Notes: generated from the letters alone by a model not told the origin. Positions 45,154-55,147 are shown, counted from the first letter of the stretch. The stretch is 64,000 nt of DNA from Methylobacterium sp. J-090 (GCF_022829345.1 NZ_JAKSXV010000035.1:62001-126000); one strand, 5' to 3'. Numbers and translations: made by a program.

Positions 45154-47667
45154 ATGAGTTCCGCCGATCCCGAACGACCGCGTCCCGATGGGGCTTCGCC
45201 GCAGGACACGCCCGGCAAGGCCGCGTCGGCGGAGAACGAGGCGGCCCAGGCCCGTGCCGCGGCCCGCGAAGCGGCGGCGGCGGCCCGCACCCTCGGACGC
45301 CAGCTCGGTGTCCTCATGGGGAGTGCGGCACGCACGGGCGGACGTGGCGCCGCCGGTGCCGCACGCGCCTCGGGCCAAGCCTTCACCCGCCTGGCCGGCC
45401 GCCTGAAGTCCGGCCGGCAACCCGGTGCGGGCACCACGGCGGTGCCCGCCGACGCGGCCTCCGCTTCCCCCACGGCCGCCGCCCCGCGCGCGCAATGGAG
45501 CCGAAATCTACGCGGCCGGCCGATCCTCCTGACCGTCCTCGCCCTCGTCGCCCTTCCCCTGGCGCTGCTGGCCGGCCTCGTCCTCTACAGCTTCGTCACC
45601 CTGCCGCCGCTCGGCGGGGTGGTGCCGGAGGCGGGCCAGCGGGCCCTCACCGTCGAGGCCGATGACGGCCGGGTCTTCGCCACCCGCGGCGCGTTCCAGG
45701 GTCAGAAGCTCACGGCGGCCGACCTCCCGCCGCACATGGCGCAGGCCATCATCGCCATTGAGGACCGGCGTTTCCGCTCCCATTGGGGCGTCGATCCGCG
45801 CGGGCTCCTGCGCGCGATGTGGCGCAACGCGTCGGGCGGCGGCGTGCGCGAGGGCGGCTCGACCATCACGCAGCAATATGTCCGCCTCACCTCCCTGACC
45901 CAGGAGAAGACCCTGCGGCGCAAGATCCAGGAAGCGTTCCTGGCGCTCCGCGTCGAGGCGACGATGTCGAAGGACGACATCCTGCTCGGCTACCTCAACA
46001 CGGCGTATTTCGGCGCCGGTGCCTACGGCCTCGATGCGGCGGCGCGGCGCTATTTCGGCAAGGGCGCCAAGGCACTCACATTGCCCGAATCCGCGATGCT
46101 CGCCGGCCTCGTGCGCGCGCCCTCGCAGCTCGCGCCGACCCGCAATTTCGGCGGCGCCAAGGAGCGGGCCGACGTGGTGCTCCAGACCATGGTGGAGACC
46201 GGCGCCATCACGGCGGCCGAGGCCGACAAGGCCCGCGCCGAGACCATCACCTTGCGCACGCCGCCCGAGACCCCGCCGGGCACCAACTACTTCCTCGACA
46301 TGGTCTCGGGCGAAGCCAAGCGCTTGGCCGACACCACCGGCGACGTCACCGTTCGCACCACCCTGAACCTCGACCTCCAGAGTCTGGCCGAGGGCGTCGT
46401 CGCCCGGCGGATGGATGCGGAAGGGGCCAAGAAGAAGGCCTCCCAAGCGGCCATGGTGGTGATGAACAAGGAGGGCGCCATCCTCGCCATGGTGGGCGGG
46501 CGCGACTACGAGGACAGCCAGTTCAACCGTGCCACCCAGGCCAAGCGCCAGGCCGGCTCCCTGTTCAAGCTGTTCGTGTATCTCACGGCCTACGAGAAGG
46601 GGTTCTCGCCCGAGACCGTGCTGGTGGATCGCCCCGTGCAGATCGGCGATTGGGAGCCGCAGAATTCCACCGGGCGGTTCAAGGGCGCCATGCCCCTGCG
46701 CTCGGCCTTCGCCCAGTCGGTGAACACCGTGGCGGCGCAGCTCGCCGACGAGATCGGCATTCCGGCGGTCATCGCCACGGCACGCCGCCTCGGCGTCGCC
46801 TCCGACTTGCCCAACGTGCCGAGTCTCGCCCTCGGTTCGGCCGAGGTGACCCTGCTGGAGATGACCCGCGCCTATGCGGGCGTCCTGGCCGGCGCCGTCC
46901 CCATCGAGGCCCACAGCGTCCATGCCATTCGGGGCAGCGTGCCGCAGCCGCTCTATCTGCGCCCCGAATCACGCTCCGGCACGGCCCTGCCGACGGAGGC
47001 GCGGGCGATGATGCTCGACTCCCTCCAGGCCGTGGTCGATGGCGGCACCGGCAAGGGCGCCCGCGTCTCGGGAATGCCGGTGGGCGGCAAGACCGGAACG
47101 ACGCAGGACTACCGCGATGCCTGGTTCGTCGGGATGACGCCGGACCTCGTCGTGGGCGTCTGGGTCGGCAACGACGACAATTCGTCCATGAACCGGGTCG
47201 GGGGCGGCGACATCCCGGCCGCCCTGTTCCGGGATTTCGTGCAGCGCGCCGCCGCGCAGATGGCGCGCGGCCGCAAGCGCCCCTCCGCCGCCGGGGCCGA
47301 ACCGGCCCCGGCCCGGGACGTGGCACCCGCCGCCGCGGGAGCGGCCATCCGTGGCGTGCCCGAGGTGGTCGACACCGGAACCCTCGCCTTCCGAGGGCGC
47401 ACGGTGCGGCTTCTCGGCGTTGATGGCGAGGGCGGGGCGCTGGCCCGGCAGCTCGCCCGGTACCTGCGCCGTCGCGAGGTTGCCTGCACACCGGCGGCCG
47501 GCGCCGAGGCCGGCCCCCTGCGTTGCCAGATCGACGGCGACGATCTGGCCTCCCTCATCCTCGCGGCGGGCGGCGCCCGGGCGTCGGAGGATGCCCCGCC
47601 CGACCTGCTGGCAGCCGAGGAGCAGGCCCGCTCCGAACGGGCCGGGCTGTGGCGGCGGGAACGCTGA
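45154..47667 (+). CDS. Class A penicillin-binding protein with nuclease-like C-terminal domain
   Basis: An 837-residue bifunctional peptidoglycan synthase. A cytoplasmic Ala-rich N-terminus (to about 120) and one membrane helix (LTVLALVALPLALLAGLVL) come first. The glycosyltransferase domain has EDRRFRSHWGVD and GGSTITQQYVRL, and the transpeptidase domain has GSLFK, SVN and KTGTT. The last 95 residues (VDTGTLAFRGRTVRLLGVDG... to SERAGLW) resemble the staphylococcal nuclease fold, yet without clear catalytic Arg/Glu residues. The start is ATG 45154; upstream frame has no ribosome-binding site. Confidence 0.93.
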   Translation: MSSADPERPRPDGASPQDTPGKAASAENEAAQARAAAREAAAAARTLGRQLGVLMGSAARTGGRGAAGAARASGQAFTRLAGRLKSGRQPGAGTTAVPADAASASPTAAAPRAQWSRNLRGRPILLTVLALVALPLALLAGLVLYSFVTLPPLGGVVPEAGQRALTVEADDGRVFATRGAFQGQKLTAADLPPHMAQAIIAIEDRRFRSHWGVDPRGLLRAMWRNASGGGVREGGSTITQQYVRLTSLTQEKTLRRKIQEAFLALRVEATMSKDDILLGYLNTAYFGAGAYGLDAAARRYFGKGAKALTLPESAMLAGLVRAPSQLAPTRNFGGAKERADVVLQTMVETGAITAAEADKARAETITLRTPPETPPGTNYFLDMVSGEAKRLADTTGDVTVRTTLNLDLQSLAEGVVARRMDAEGAKKKASQAAMVVMNKEGAILAMVGGRDYEDSQFNRATQAKRQAGSLFKLFVYLTAYEKGFSPETVLVDRPVQIGDWEPQNSTGRFKGAMPLRSAFAQSVNTVAAQLADEIGIPAVIATARRLGVASDLPNVPSLALGSAEVTLLEMTRAYAGVLAGAVPIEAHSVHAIRGSVPQPLYLRPESRSGTALPTEARAMMLDSLQAVVDGGTGKGARVSGMPVGGKTGTTQDYRDAWFVGMTPDLVVGVWVGNDDNSSMNRVGGGDIPAALFRDFVQRAAAQMARGRKRPSAAGAEPAPARDVAPAAAGAAIRGVPEVVDTGTLAFRGRTVRLLGVDGEGGALARQLARYLRRREVACTPAAGAEAGPLRCQIDGDDLASLILAAGGARASEDAPPDLLAAEEQARSERAGLWRRER

Positions 47668-47698
47668 CGCGGCGAAGAAGATTCGCGGGACGGATGTC

Positions 47699-49192
47699 CT
47701 ATCGGAACGGCGGCTCGTCGAAGCTCCGCAGCTTGCGAGAGTGCAGACCGTGCCGGTCGGCGCGCAGGATATCGAGGGCGGAGAGGCCGATGAGCAGGTG
47801 CTCGGCGATTGCCCGCTCGTAGAACGCGTTGGCCGCGCCCGGCAGCTTGATCTCGCCGTGGAGCGGCTTGTCGGAGACGCACAGCAGGGTGCCGTAGGGG
47901 ACGCGCAGGCGGTAGCCCTGGGCCGCGATGGTCCCGCTTTCCATGTCGACGCCGATGGCGCGGGACAGGTTGATCCGCCGCCGCTCCTGGGAGAAGCGCA
48001 GCTCCCAGTTCCGGTCGTCGTAGGTCACCACGGTGCCGGTGCGCAGGCGGCGCTTGAGGTCATCGCTGGCCTCGCCCGTGACGCTCGCGGCCGCCGCCTG
48101 GAGGGCGAGCTGGACTTCCGCGAGCGCCGGAACCGGCACGTCCGGCGGTACCAATTCGTCGAGGATGCGGTCGCGGCGAAAATAGCCGTGGGCAAGGACG
48201 TAGTCGCCGATGGTCTGTGATTGGCGCAGGCCGCCGCAATGGCCGACCATGAGCCAGCAATGCGGACGCAGCACCGCGAGGTGGTCGGTGATGGTCTTGG
48301 CGTTGGAGGGCCCGACCCCGATATTCACGAGCGTCGTCCCCTGCATCGTCCCGTCGGGCCCGCGGGCCACGAGGTGGTAGGCCGGCATCTGGTACTTGTG
48401 CCAGGGCGAGGCGGCGATGAGGGCGGCGGGATCGACGGACGCCGCCTCCGCCCGCGAGACCGAAATGCCGCCGGGCAGGATCATCCGCTCGAATCCGTCC
48501 TCGCCCCGCGCCAGCCGCTCCAGCCCATGCCGGATGAAGCCGTCGACGTAGCGGTGGTAGTTGGTCAGCAGGATCCACGGCTGGACGTCGCGCCAATCGC
48601 AGCCTGTGTAATGGACCAGTCGGCGCAGGGAGTAATCGACCCGGATGGCGTCGAACAGGGCCAGCGGCCGGGGCGCGTCGGGCGCATCCTGCCACAGGCC
48701 GTCGGCGATCTCGTCGCCGACCACGGAGAGCAGGGGCACGGGGAAGTAGGTGGCGAGATCGCGCGGCGTCACCCCGGCGCGCCCGAGGTCGAGGCCCGGC
48801 TCGATGACGTAGGGATACGGGATCTCCTGGGCGCTCAGGCCGACTTCGAGGCTCGCGCCGTAGTCGCGCACCAGCGGCGTCAGCTGTTCGAGGAGATACC
48901 CGCGGAAGTGGCCGGGCTGCGTCACGGTGGTGGCGTAGGTGCCCGGCGCCTGGAACTTCGCGGTGGCGCGCGCCACCCGCGGCATCGGCCCCGAGGGCTG
49001 ATAGGTGATGCGCAGTTCGGGATAGCGGAACTGGAGCCGCTCCGTGGCGTCGGGGGCCGGGCCGCCGTCGAGGTAGCGGGCCAGGGCAACCTGGAGCGCG
49101 TCGGTGGCCCCCGCATGCAGGGCGGCGAGCCGGTCCACGGCGGTCTCGGGATCGGAAACGGATTCCATCGGTCGCAATTCGTCGCGGCTCAC
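47699..49192 (-). CDS. amn: AMP nucleosidase
   Basis: Splits AMP to adenine and ribose-5-phosphate in the cytoplasm. The 497 residues contain the N-terminal regulatory domain (QFRYPELRITYQPSGPMPR, AKFQAPGTYATTVTQP) and a nucleoside-phosphorylase-type C-terminal domain with GPSNAKTITDHLAVLRPHCWLMVGHCGGL and VDMESGTIAAQGYRLRVPY. The start is GTG 49192, which has GAGGAG seven bases upstream; the longer frame from 49231 and the ATG at 49168 are less supported. Confidence 0.95.
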   Translation of the reverse strand: MSRDELRPMESVSDPETAVDRLAALHAGATDALQVALARYLDGGPAPDATERLQFRYPELRITYQPSGPMPRVARATAKFQAPGTYATTVTQPGHFRGYLLEQLTPLVRDYGASLEVGLSAQEIPYPYVIEPGLDLGRAGVTPRDLATYFPVPLLSVVGDEIADGLWQDAPDAPRPLALFDAIRVDYSLRRLVHYTGCDWRDVQPWILLTNYHRYVDGFIRHGLERLARGEDGFERMILPGGISVSRAEAASVDPAALIAASPWHKYQMPAYHLVARGPDGTMQGTTLVNIGVGPSNAKTITDHLAVLRPHCWLMVGHCGGLRQSQTIGDYVLAHGYFRRDRILDELVPPDVPVPALAEVQLALQAAAASVTGEASDDLKRRLRTGTVVTYDDRNWELRFSQERRRINLSRAIGVDMESGTIAAQGYRLRVPYGTLLCVSDKPLHGEIKLPGAANAFYERAIAEHLLIGLSALDILRADRHGLHSRKLRSFDEPPFR

Positions 49193-49316
49193 GGTGTCTC
49201 CTCGCTGAACCCTTCGCATTGGGCTGTACACCGCCGCCCCGTGCGACGCGACCGGCAGGGCTTGCGGCGAGCCAACGAAGCATCCGACATGCCGCTCTCA
49301 GCCGGAGTTCCACGTG

Positions 49317-49808
49317 ATGAACCAGACCGTCGAACGCCGCCCCGGCGAAGAGACTATCGCACTGCCCGAGGCCTACGACGCGGGCGTGTACTTCATCGGC
49401 CGCATCCGCACGCCGTGGCCAGGGCGCTGGGACTGCCCGAAGAACGGCCTCCAGACCGACGCGGTCTGCACCCTGGTGCTCGATCCGGCCTATGCGCCCG
49501 GACTGCAGAACCTCTCGGGCGCGAGCCATCTCATCGTGCTCTACTGGATGGACGAAGCCGCGCGCGACATCATCCGCCAGCGCCCACGGCACGCCGACGG
49601 CAGCCGCGGCACCTTCTCCCTTCGGTCGCCGGCGCGACCCAACCCCATCGCCCTGTCGGTGGTGGAGAACCTCGGGGTCGACGGCACCACCGTCCGGGTG
49701 CGCGGCCTCGATTGCCGCGACGGCACGCCGCTCCTCGACATCAAGCCCTACTACGCCTCGACGGATTCGCGGCCCGACGCGACGGTGGCGCGCGCCGGGG
49801 CCGAATGA
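49317..49808 (+). CDS. TsaA/TrmO-domain protein (probable tRNA N6-methyltransferase)
   Basis: A 163-residue, single-domain protein of the VirR/TsaA family, in which E. coli TrmO methylates N6-threonylcarbamoyladenosine 37 of tRNA. Family motifs are VYFIGRIRTPWP, CDPKN-like DCPKNGLQTD, TFSLRSPARPNPIALSVV and GLDCRDGTPLLDIKPYY. Unlike E. coli TrmO it lacks the C-terminal extra domain. CGGAG nine bases before ATG 49317 supports the start. Confidence 0.85.
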   Translation: MNQTVERRPGEETIALPEAYDAGVYFIGRIRTPWPGRWDCPKNGLQTDAVCTLVLDPAYAPGLQNLSGASHLIVLYWMDEAARDIIRQRPRHADGSRGTFSLRSPARPNPIALSVVENLGVDGTTVRVRGLDCRDGTPLLDIKPYYASTDSRPDATVARAGAE

Positions 49809-49834
49809 TCAGGCCAAGTGGTCAGGCCAAGTGG
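49809..49834. repeat. 13-bp tandem duplication at the trmO-like/RND gene junction
   Basis: Two copies of TCAGGCCAAGTGG stand head to tail, followed by a partial TCAAG. They fill the whole gap between two convergent stop codons; the TCA that starts each copy is in the same phase as the minus-strand stop codon. Confidence 0.8.
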
Positions 49835-52800
49835 TCAAGCAACATGGACCTGCCCGTCGGCGCCGTGGATCCTGCGCGGCGCGCCCTTCGGCGGCGCCTT
49901 GATCCGGTACCAGCCGACATAGAGGGCCGGCAGGAAGAACAGGGTCAGGAAGGTGGCGGCGAGGATGCCGCCGATCATCGCGTAGGCCATCGGCCCCCAG
50001 AACACTTCGCGGGCGATGGGGACGAGGCCGAAGCTCGCCGCCGCCGCCGTGAGCAGGATCGGCCGCATGCGGTGACAGGTGGCGTCCACCACGGCGTCCC
50101 AGGGCGCCAGCCCGTCGCGCTCGTACTCGTCGATCTGGGTCACGAGGATCACGGAATTCCGTACGATGATGCCGATGAGAGCGAGGATTCCGAGGATGGC
50201 GACGAACCCCATGGGCTTGTCGAACAGCAGCAGGGCCGCCGCGACGCCGATGATGCCGAGCGGCGCCACGCTCGCGACCAGGAAAAGCTTCTGGAAGCTC
50301 TGGAGCTGGATCATCAGGAACACCGCCATGGTGAGCAGCATCACCGGTGCCACCGCCGCGATGGGACCCTGGCCCTTTGCGCTCTCCTCCACGGCGCCGC
50401 CCACCGCGAGGGTGTATCCGTCGGGGAGCGATTTCGAGAAGGCGGTGATCTCCTTGTCGAGTTCGGTCACCACGGTCTGCGGCTGGGTCCCGTCCGCGAT
50501 CGAGGCGCGGACCGTGATGGTGGGCAGGCGGTCCCGGCGCCAGACGATGGGCTGTTCCAGTTCGTAGCCGATGGTGGCGAAGGCGAGCAGCGGCACCACG
50601 CTGCCGTTGGCCAGCGGGATCTGCAGGGTCTGCAGGGTGTCGAGGGAGTTGCGTTCCACCGCCTGGGCGCGGCCGACCACATCGACGAGGTAGATCGAAT
50701 CGCGCACCTGCGTGATGGCCCGGCCGCCGACGATGCCGTTGAGGAGGCCGGCGATGTCCTCCGACGTGACCCCGAGCTGGCGGGCCTTGTCCTGGATGAT
50801 ATCGACCTTCAGCACCTTGCCGGGCTCGTTCCAGTCGAAGGTCGGCACGTTGAGGTGTGCGTTGCCGCCGACGATGTTGGCGAGTGCGAGGGCATGCCCG
50901 CGCAGGGCCTGGAGATCGGGACCGCTCAGACGATATTGCACCGGGCGTCCCACGGGGGGCCCGAGGTCGAGGGAGTGGATGAGGAAGTCGGTCCCGACGA
51001 ATTTTTCGCGCGCCAGGGCTTCGAGCTTCACCTTCATGCGCTCGCGCGCCTCGATGGACGTCGTCTCGATGACAATCTGGCCGAAGAAGGCGTTACCGAG
51101 CTGCTGATCGAGGGGCAGGTAGAAGCGCACGGCGCCCTGGCCGACATAGGAACTCCAGCGCGCGATCTCGGGATCGCCCTTAAGGGTCACTTCGAACCGG
51201 TCCATCTGCGCCTTGGTTTCGGCGATGCTGGCGTTCTGCGGCAGGGTCATGTCGACGAGGAGTTCGGGCCGGTCGGAAGCCGGGAAGAACTGCTGCTGCA
51301 CGTGGCCCATCCCGACGATGGCTGCGGCCAGGAGACCGATGCAGGCGGCCACCGTGGTCCAGCGCCAGCGCATGGCGGCGAGCAGCCCCGCGGTGAACAT
51401 CCGCATCAGGCGGCCGGGCTTGTCGTGGTCCTTGTGCTTCATCTTCGCGGGCAGGAGCTTCACGCCGATGAGGGGCGCGAACAGCACCGCCACCACCCAC
51501 GACACGAGGAGCGAGGCGGCGATGACCACGAACAGGCTGTAGGTGTACTCGCCCGCCGAGGAGCCGTTGAAACCGATGGGCAGGAAGCCCGCCACGGTCA
51601 CGAGGGTGCCCGTCAGCATCGGGAAGGCCGTGGAGGTGTAGGCGAAGGTCGCCGCCTTCTTGAGGCTGTCGCCGACCTCGAGGCGCGCGACCATCATCTC
51701 GACGGTGATCATCGCGTCGTCCACCAGCAGCCCGAGGGCGATGATGAGGGCACCGAGCGAGATGCGCTGGAGGGTGACGCCCATCACCTGCATCACCACG
51801 AACACGATGGCGAGCACGAGGGGGATCGACAGGGAGACCACGAGGCCGGCGCGCCACCCGAGGCTGACGAAGCTGACGGCGAGCACGATGATCACCGCCT
51901 CCACCAGGGCCTTGGTGAAGCCACCCACCGCCTCCTCGACGATTCTGGGCTGATCCGACACGAGGTGGATGCCGACGCCCACGGGCAACTCGCCCTCGAG
52001 CTTGCGCATCCGTTCCTTGAGATCGTGGCCGAAGGTGAGGAGGTTGCCCGACGGCTGCATGGCGATGGCCAGACCGATGGCCGGCTCGCCGTTGAAGCGG
52101 AACAGGGCGGTCGGCGGATCGGTGAAGCCGCGCGAGATCTCGGCCACGTCCGAGAGGCGGAAGAAGCGGTCGTTCACCCGCAGGTTGATGGCCCGGAGGC
52201 TGTCCTCGGACACGAACTGGCCGCCGACCCGCACGGAGACCCGCTCGGGTCCGGCCTGGATCACGCCCGACGGCGCGATGGCGTTCTGCGTCTGCAGGGT
52301 CTTGATCACCGAGTTCATGTCGAGGCCGAGCCCGGCGAGCTTGCGCACGGAGAAGTCGAGGTAGATCACCTCGTCCTGGGCGCCGAGCAGGATCATCTTG
52401 CCGGCGTTGGGAACCGACTTCACGGCGGCGCGCACGCGCTCCACGTAATCGCGGAGTTGGCGCATGCTGACGCCGTCGGCCGTGAAGGCGTAGACGTTGC
52501 CGAAAACGTCACCGAACTCGTCGTTGAAGAACGGTCCCTGCATGCCCTGAGGGAACGTGCCCTGGATGTCGCCGATGCGCTTCCTGACCTGATAGAAGAT
52601 CGCCGGAATCGTCTTCGGCGGCGTGGTCTCGCGCAACTGCACGAACACCGTAGCCTGGCCGGGCGTGGTGTAGGAGCGGCTGAAATCGACGGCGTCGATC
52701 TGCTGCAACTCCTTCTCGATGCGCTCAGTGACCTGATCGAGGGTGTCGCCGATGGTGGCGCCGGGCCAGCGCGCCTGCACGATCATGGTCTTGATGGCGA

Positions 52801-52927
52801 AGGGCGGGTCCTCCTCGCGGCCGAGCTTTTCGTAGGCCAGCACGCCGGCGATCACCGAGATCAGCATCAGGAACCAGACGAAGGAGCGGTGCTCCAGGGC
52901 CCATTCCGACAGATTGAAGTTCTTCAC
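49835..52927 (-). CDS. RND family efflux permease (TriC-like)
   Basis: A 1030-residue inner-membrane proton-driven exporter with 12 membrane segments and two large periplasmic loops. N-terminal NFNLSEWALEHRSFVWFLMLI, EDPPFAIKTMIVQARWPGA, DDAMITVEMMVARLEVGD in helix 4 and GIIVRNSVILVTQIDEYERDG in helix 11/12 are RND landmarks. Together with two adaptor proteins encoded upstream it resembles the triclosan efflux system TriABC of Pseudomonas. The outer-membrane channel is not encoded here. Substrate is not known. Confidence 0.93.
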   Translation of the reverse strand: MKNFNLSEWALEHRSFVWFLMLISVIAGVLAYEKLGREEDPPFAIKTMIVQARWPGATIGDTLDQVTERIEKELQQIDAVDFSRSYTTPGQATVFVQLRETTPPKTIPAIFYQVRKRIGDIQGTFPQGMQGPFFNDEFGDVFGNVYAFTADGVSMRQLRDYVERVRAAVKSVPNAGKMILLGAQDEVIYLDFSVRKLAGLGLDMNSVIKTLQTQNAIAPSGVIQAGPERVSVRVGGQFVSEDSLRAINLRVNDRFFRLSDVAEISRGFTDPPTALFRFNGEPAIGLAIAMQPSGNLLTFGHDLKERMRKLEGELPVGVGIHLVSDQPRIVEEAVGGFTKALVEAVIIVLAVSFVSLGWRAGLVVSLSIPLVLAIVFVVMQVMGVTLQRISLGALIIALGLLVDDAMITVEMMVARLEVGDSLKKAATFAYTSTAFPMLTGTLVTVAGFLPIGFNGSSAGEYTYSLFVVIAASLLVSWVVAVLFAPLIGVKLLPAKMKHKDHDKPGRLMRMFTAGLLAAMRWRWTTVAACIGLLAAAIVGMGHVQQQFFPASDRPELLVDMTLPQNASIAETKAQMDRFEVTLKGDPEIARWSSYVGQGAVRFYLPLDQQLGNAFFGQIVIETTSIEARERMKVKLEALAREKFVGTDFLIHSLDLGPPVGRPVQYRLSGPDLQALRGHALALANIVGGNAHLNVPTFDWNEPGKVLKVDIIQDKARQLGVTSEDIAGLLNGIVGGRAITQVRDSIYLVDVVGRAQAVERNSLDTLQTLQIPLANGSVVPLLAFATIGYELEQPIVWRRDRLPTITVRASIADGTQPQTVVTELDKEITAFSKSLPDGYTLAVGGAVEESAKGQGPIAAVAPVMLLTMAVFLMIQLQSFQKLFLVASVAPLGIIGVAAALLLFDKPMGFVAILGILALIGIIVRNSVILVTQIDEYERDGLAPWDAVVDATCHRMRPILLTAAAASFGLVPIAREVFWGPMAYAMIGGILAATFLTLFFLPALYVGWYRIKAPPKGAPRRIHGADGQVHVA

Positions 52928-52952
52928 GGGGTCAGTCTCGCTTCCGACCGGA

Positions 52953-54026
52953 TTACGGCGTTGCGTCGGGCAGGCGCACGGCCTGGCCCTCGCTGAGCGA
53001 ATGGATGCCGGCCACGACCACGCGGTCGCCGACGGCTAGGCCTTGGGTGACGGTCGCGCGTTTCGCATCCCGCCCCGTCACGGTGACGGCGCGGCGCACG
53101 ACCGTCTTGCCGCTGCCGTCCACGATCCAGACAGAATCCCGGCCCTCCGTGCTCAGCAAAGCGGTCGCCGGCAGATCGAAACGGGGCGGAACGTTTCGCG
53201 AGAGGGAGACCGTGAGGGTCGAACCGAGGCGGAAGGCCGGGGACGGGGCGAGCAGGGTCATGCGGATGCGCCGGGTCCGGGTGACGCGGTCGGCGAACGG
53301 CGCGGTCTCGCGGACCTTGGCGGTGGCTGTGACATCCGGCGCGCTCTGCAGGGCGACGGTGAACACCGCGTCCTTCGACATCGCCCCGACGAGGTCCTCC
53401 GGGATATCGACCACGGCCTCGCGCTCCTCGGGACGCGCCAGGGTCAGCACCGCCTGACCGGCGCTCAGCACCTGGCCCACCTCGGCCGAGCGCACGGTGA
53501 CGACGCCGTCGAAATCGGCGTGGAGTTCGGTGTAGCCGATCTGGTCCCGGGCCTTCTGGAGGCTGGATTGGGCCTGGGCGAGGCGGGCCTGGGCGGTGTC
53601 GCGGCTGGCCACAGCGCTATCGAGCTGGGCCTGGGTGACGTTGCCGCCGGCGAGCAGCTTGCGGCGACGGGTCTCCGTCGCGCCCGCGTTCTCGGCCTGG
53701 GCCTCGGCATCGGCCAGATCCGCCTCCGCCCGCGTCAGGGCGAAACGCGGCACCACCGGGTCGAGGGCGGCGAGGCGCTGCCCCTTCTTCACGACATCGC
53801 CGACGGTCACGTCGCGGGCGACCATGCGTCCGGCGATCTGGAAGCCGATCTCCGACTGGTAGCGCGGCGCGACGAATCCGGCGAAGGGGCCGAACATCTC
53901 CGTCGCGACGGGCTTGGCCGTGGTGGTGAGGACCGGGCGGACGGGCGCCGGGCCGGCCTCCTGCTCCGGCTTGCAGGCCGCGAGGGCGAGCGCCAGGGCG
54001 GCGAGAGGAACCAACTGGCGGCTCAT
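52953..54026 (-). CDS. RND periplasmic adaptor, lipoprotein (second of two)
   Basis: A 357-residue HlyD/MexA-type membrane fusion protein. The signal sequence ends in LALALAAC with the lipobox Cys18. A barrel-sandwich domain (IAGRMVARDVTVGDVVKKGQRLAAL), a coiled hairpin (LTRAEADLADAEAQAENAGA, SRDTAQARLAQAQSSLQKARD) and the beta-barrel follow. ATG 54026 overlaps the first adaptor's stop by four bases. Confidence 0.92.
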   Translation of the reverse strand: MSRQLVPLAALALALAACKPEQEAGPAPVRPVLTTTAKPVATEMFGPFAGFVAPRYQSEIGFQIAGRMVARDVTVGDVVKKGQRLAALDPVVPRFALTRAEADLADAEAQAENAGATETRRRKLLAGGNVTQAQLDSAVASRDTAQARLAQAQSSLQKARDQIGYTELHADFDGVVTVRSAEVGQVLSAGQAVLTLARPEEREAVVDIPEDLVGAMSKDAVFTVALQSAPDVTATAKVRETAPFADRVTRTRRIRMTLLAPSPAFRLGSTLTVSLSRNVPPRFDLPATALLSTEGRDSVWIVDGSGKTVVRRAVTVTGRDAKRATVTQGLAVGDRVVVAGIHSLSEGQAVRLPDATP

Positions 54027-55147
54027 CGTGCGATCCCCAGGGTCTCGGCCACGGCCACGGTCTGACCCGGCCGCAGGAACTGGATTCCGGCGATCACCAC
54101 CTCCTCGCCGGGCTGAACACCCCCCGCCAACGCGACGGTGTCGGGGGCGTAGCGCTCCAGCGTAACCTTGCGCGGCGCCACGGTGCCGCTCTGCGGATCG
54201 CGCACCCATACCGCCGGACCATCCTGCCAGCGATAGAGGGCCGACCACGGCAGGACGATCGCCTCGCGCGCGTGGAACTTGCCGGTGCCGATCACCACGG
54301 CGCCCAGGGTCATACCCGGCGGCGTCGCCTGGAGTCCGACCTTGACCCGCACGGTGCCGGAGGCGGAATCCACGCTCGGCGAGATCTCCCGTACGCGGCC
54401 CACAGCCGTCACTTTCGGATCGGCCTGGAGCGCCACGGCGACGGTCTCGCTTTCGGGAGGCGCGGCCAGGACCGCCTCGAAGATGTTGAACACCGCGTCG
54501 CGCGGGCCGTCCTGCGCCATGACCATCACGGTCTGACCGGCCTGGACCACCTGACCCACCTCGAAGGTCCGGCTGAGGACGATGCCGTCCACGCCCGCCT
54601 TGAGATCCGTGTAGGAGAACTGCTCCTTGGCGGTGCCCAAAGCGGCCTTGGCGGATTCCACCGCGGCCTGCGTGGTGCGCAGCTGCTGGTCGGCGTCGTC
54701 GTAGCTCGGCCGGGTGGTGTAGCCGCCGGCCATCAGGCTTTCCTGGCGCTTGAAGCTGACCTTGGCCTGGGTCAGCAGGGCCTCGGCCGAGGTCAGGGCC
54801 GCCTTGGCGTTGTCGAGGTTGGCGCGCTGCTCCTGCGGGTCGAGGCGCGCGAGCACCTGATCGGCCCGGATGTGATCACCGACCTCGACGAGGCGGGTGG
54901 CGATCTTGCCGGCCGTGCGGAAGGACACGTTGACCTGGGACTGCGCCTCGATGTCTCCGGTGAAGATGAGATCGGAACTGATGGTGGTTCGGCGGGCCAC
55001 CACCGTACGGACCAGGGCGAGCTCGGGAGTCCTCGCGGCACCGGGCCGGACGCCCTCCGCCGCCGGTTCCCCGGCAGGGGCCAGCGAGAGCGACGCCGCA
55101 AGAGCCAGAGCGCCGCCCGCGCGGCGAACATGGTGCAGATCCGTCAT
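54023..55147 (-). CDS. RND periplasmic adaptor (first of two)
   Basis: A 374-residue adaptor with a Sec signal (GGALALAASLSLAPAG) without a lipobox. The lipoyl motif is GKIATRLVEVGDHIRADQVLARLDPQEQ, the coiled hairpin is NLDNAKAALTSAEALLTQAKV, and a beta-barrel region ends IQFLRPGQTV. It is first in the three-gene operon. A short perfect dyad upstream (55209-55222) is the likely operator of the divergent TetR regulator. Confidence 0.92.
   Translation of the reverse strand: MTDLHHVRRAGGALALAASLSLAPAGEPAAEGVRPGAARTPELALVRTVVARRTTISSDLIFTGDIEAQSQVNVSFRTAGKIATRLVEVGDHIRADQVLARLDPQEQRANLDNAKAALTSAEALLTQAKVSFKRQESLMAGGYTTRPSYDDADQQLRTTQAAVESAKAALGTAKEQFSYTDLKAGVDGIVLSRTFEVGQVVQAGQTVMVMAQDGPRDAVFNIFEAVLAAPPESETVAVALQADPKVTAVGRVREISPSVDSASGTVRVKVGLQATPPGMTLGAVVIGTGKFHAREAIVLPWSALYRWQDGPAVWVRDPQSGTVAPRKVTLERYAPDTVALAGGVQPGEEVVIAGIQFLRPGQTVAVAETLGIAR

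Noticed and set aside
48221..52996. 1591-codon plus-strand frame
   Set aside because: Antisense to AMP nucleosidase and the RND pump and sense-overlapping the trmO-like gene out of frame; no recognisable domain.
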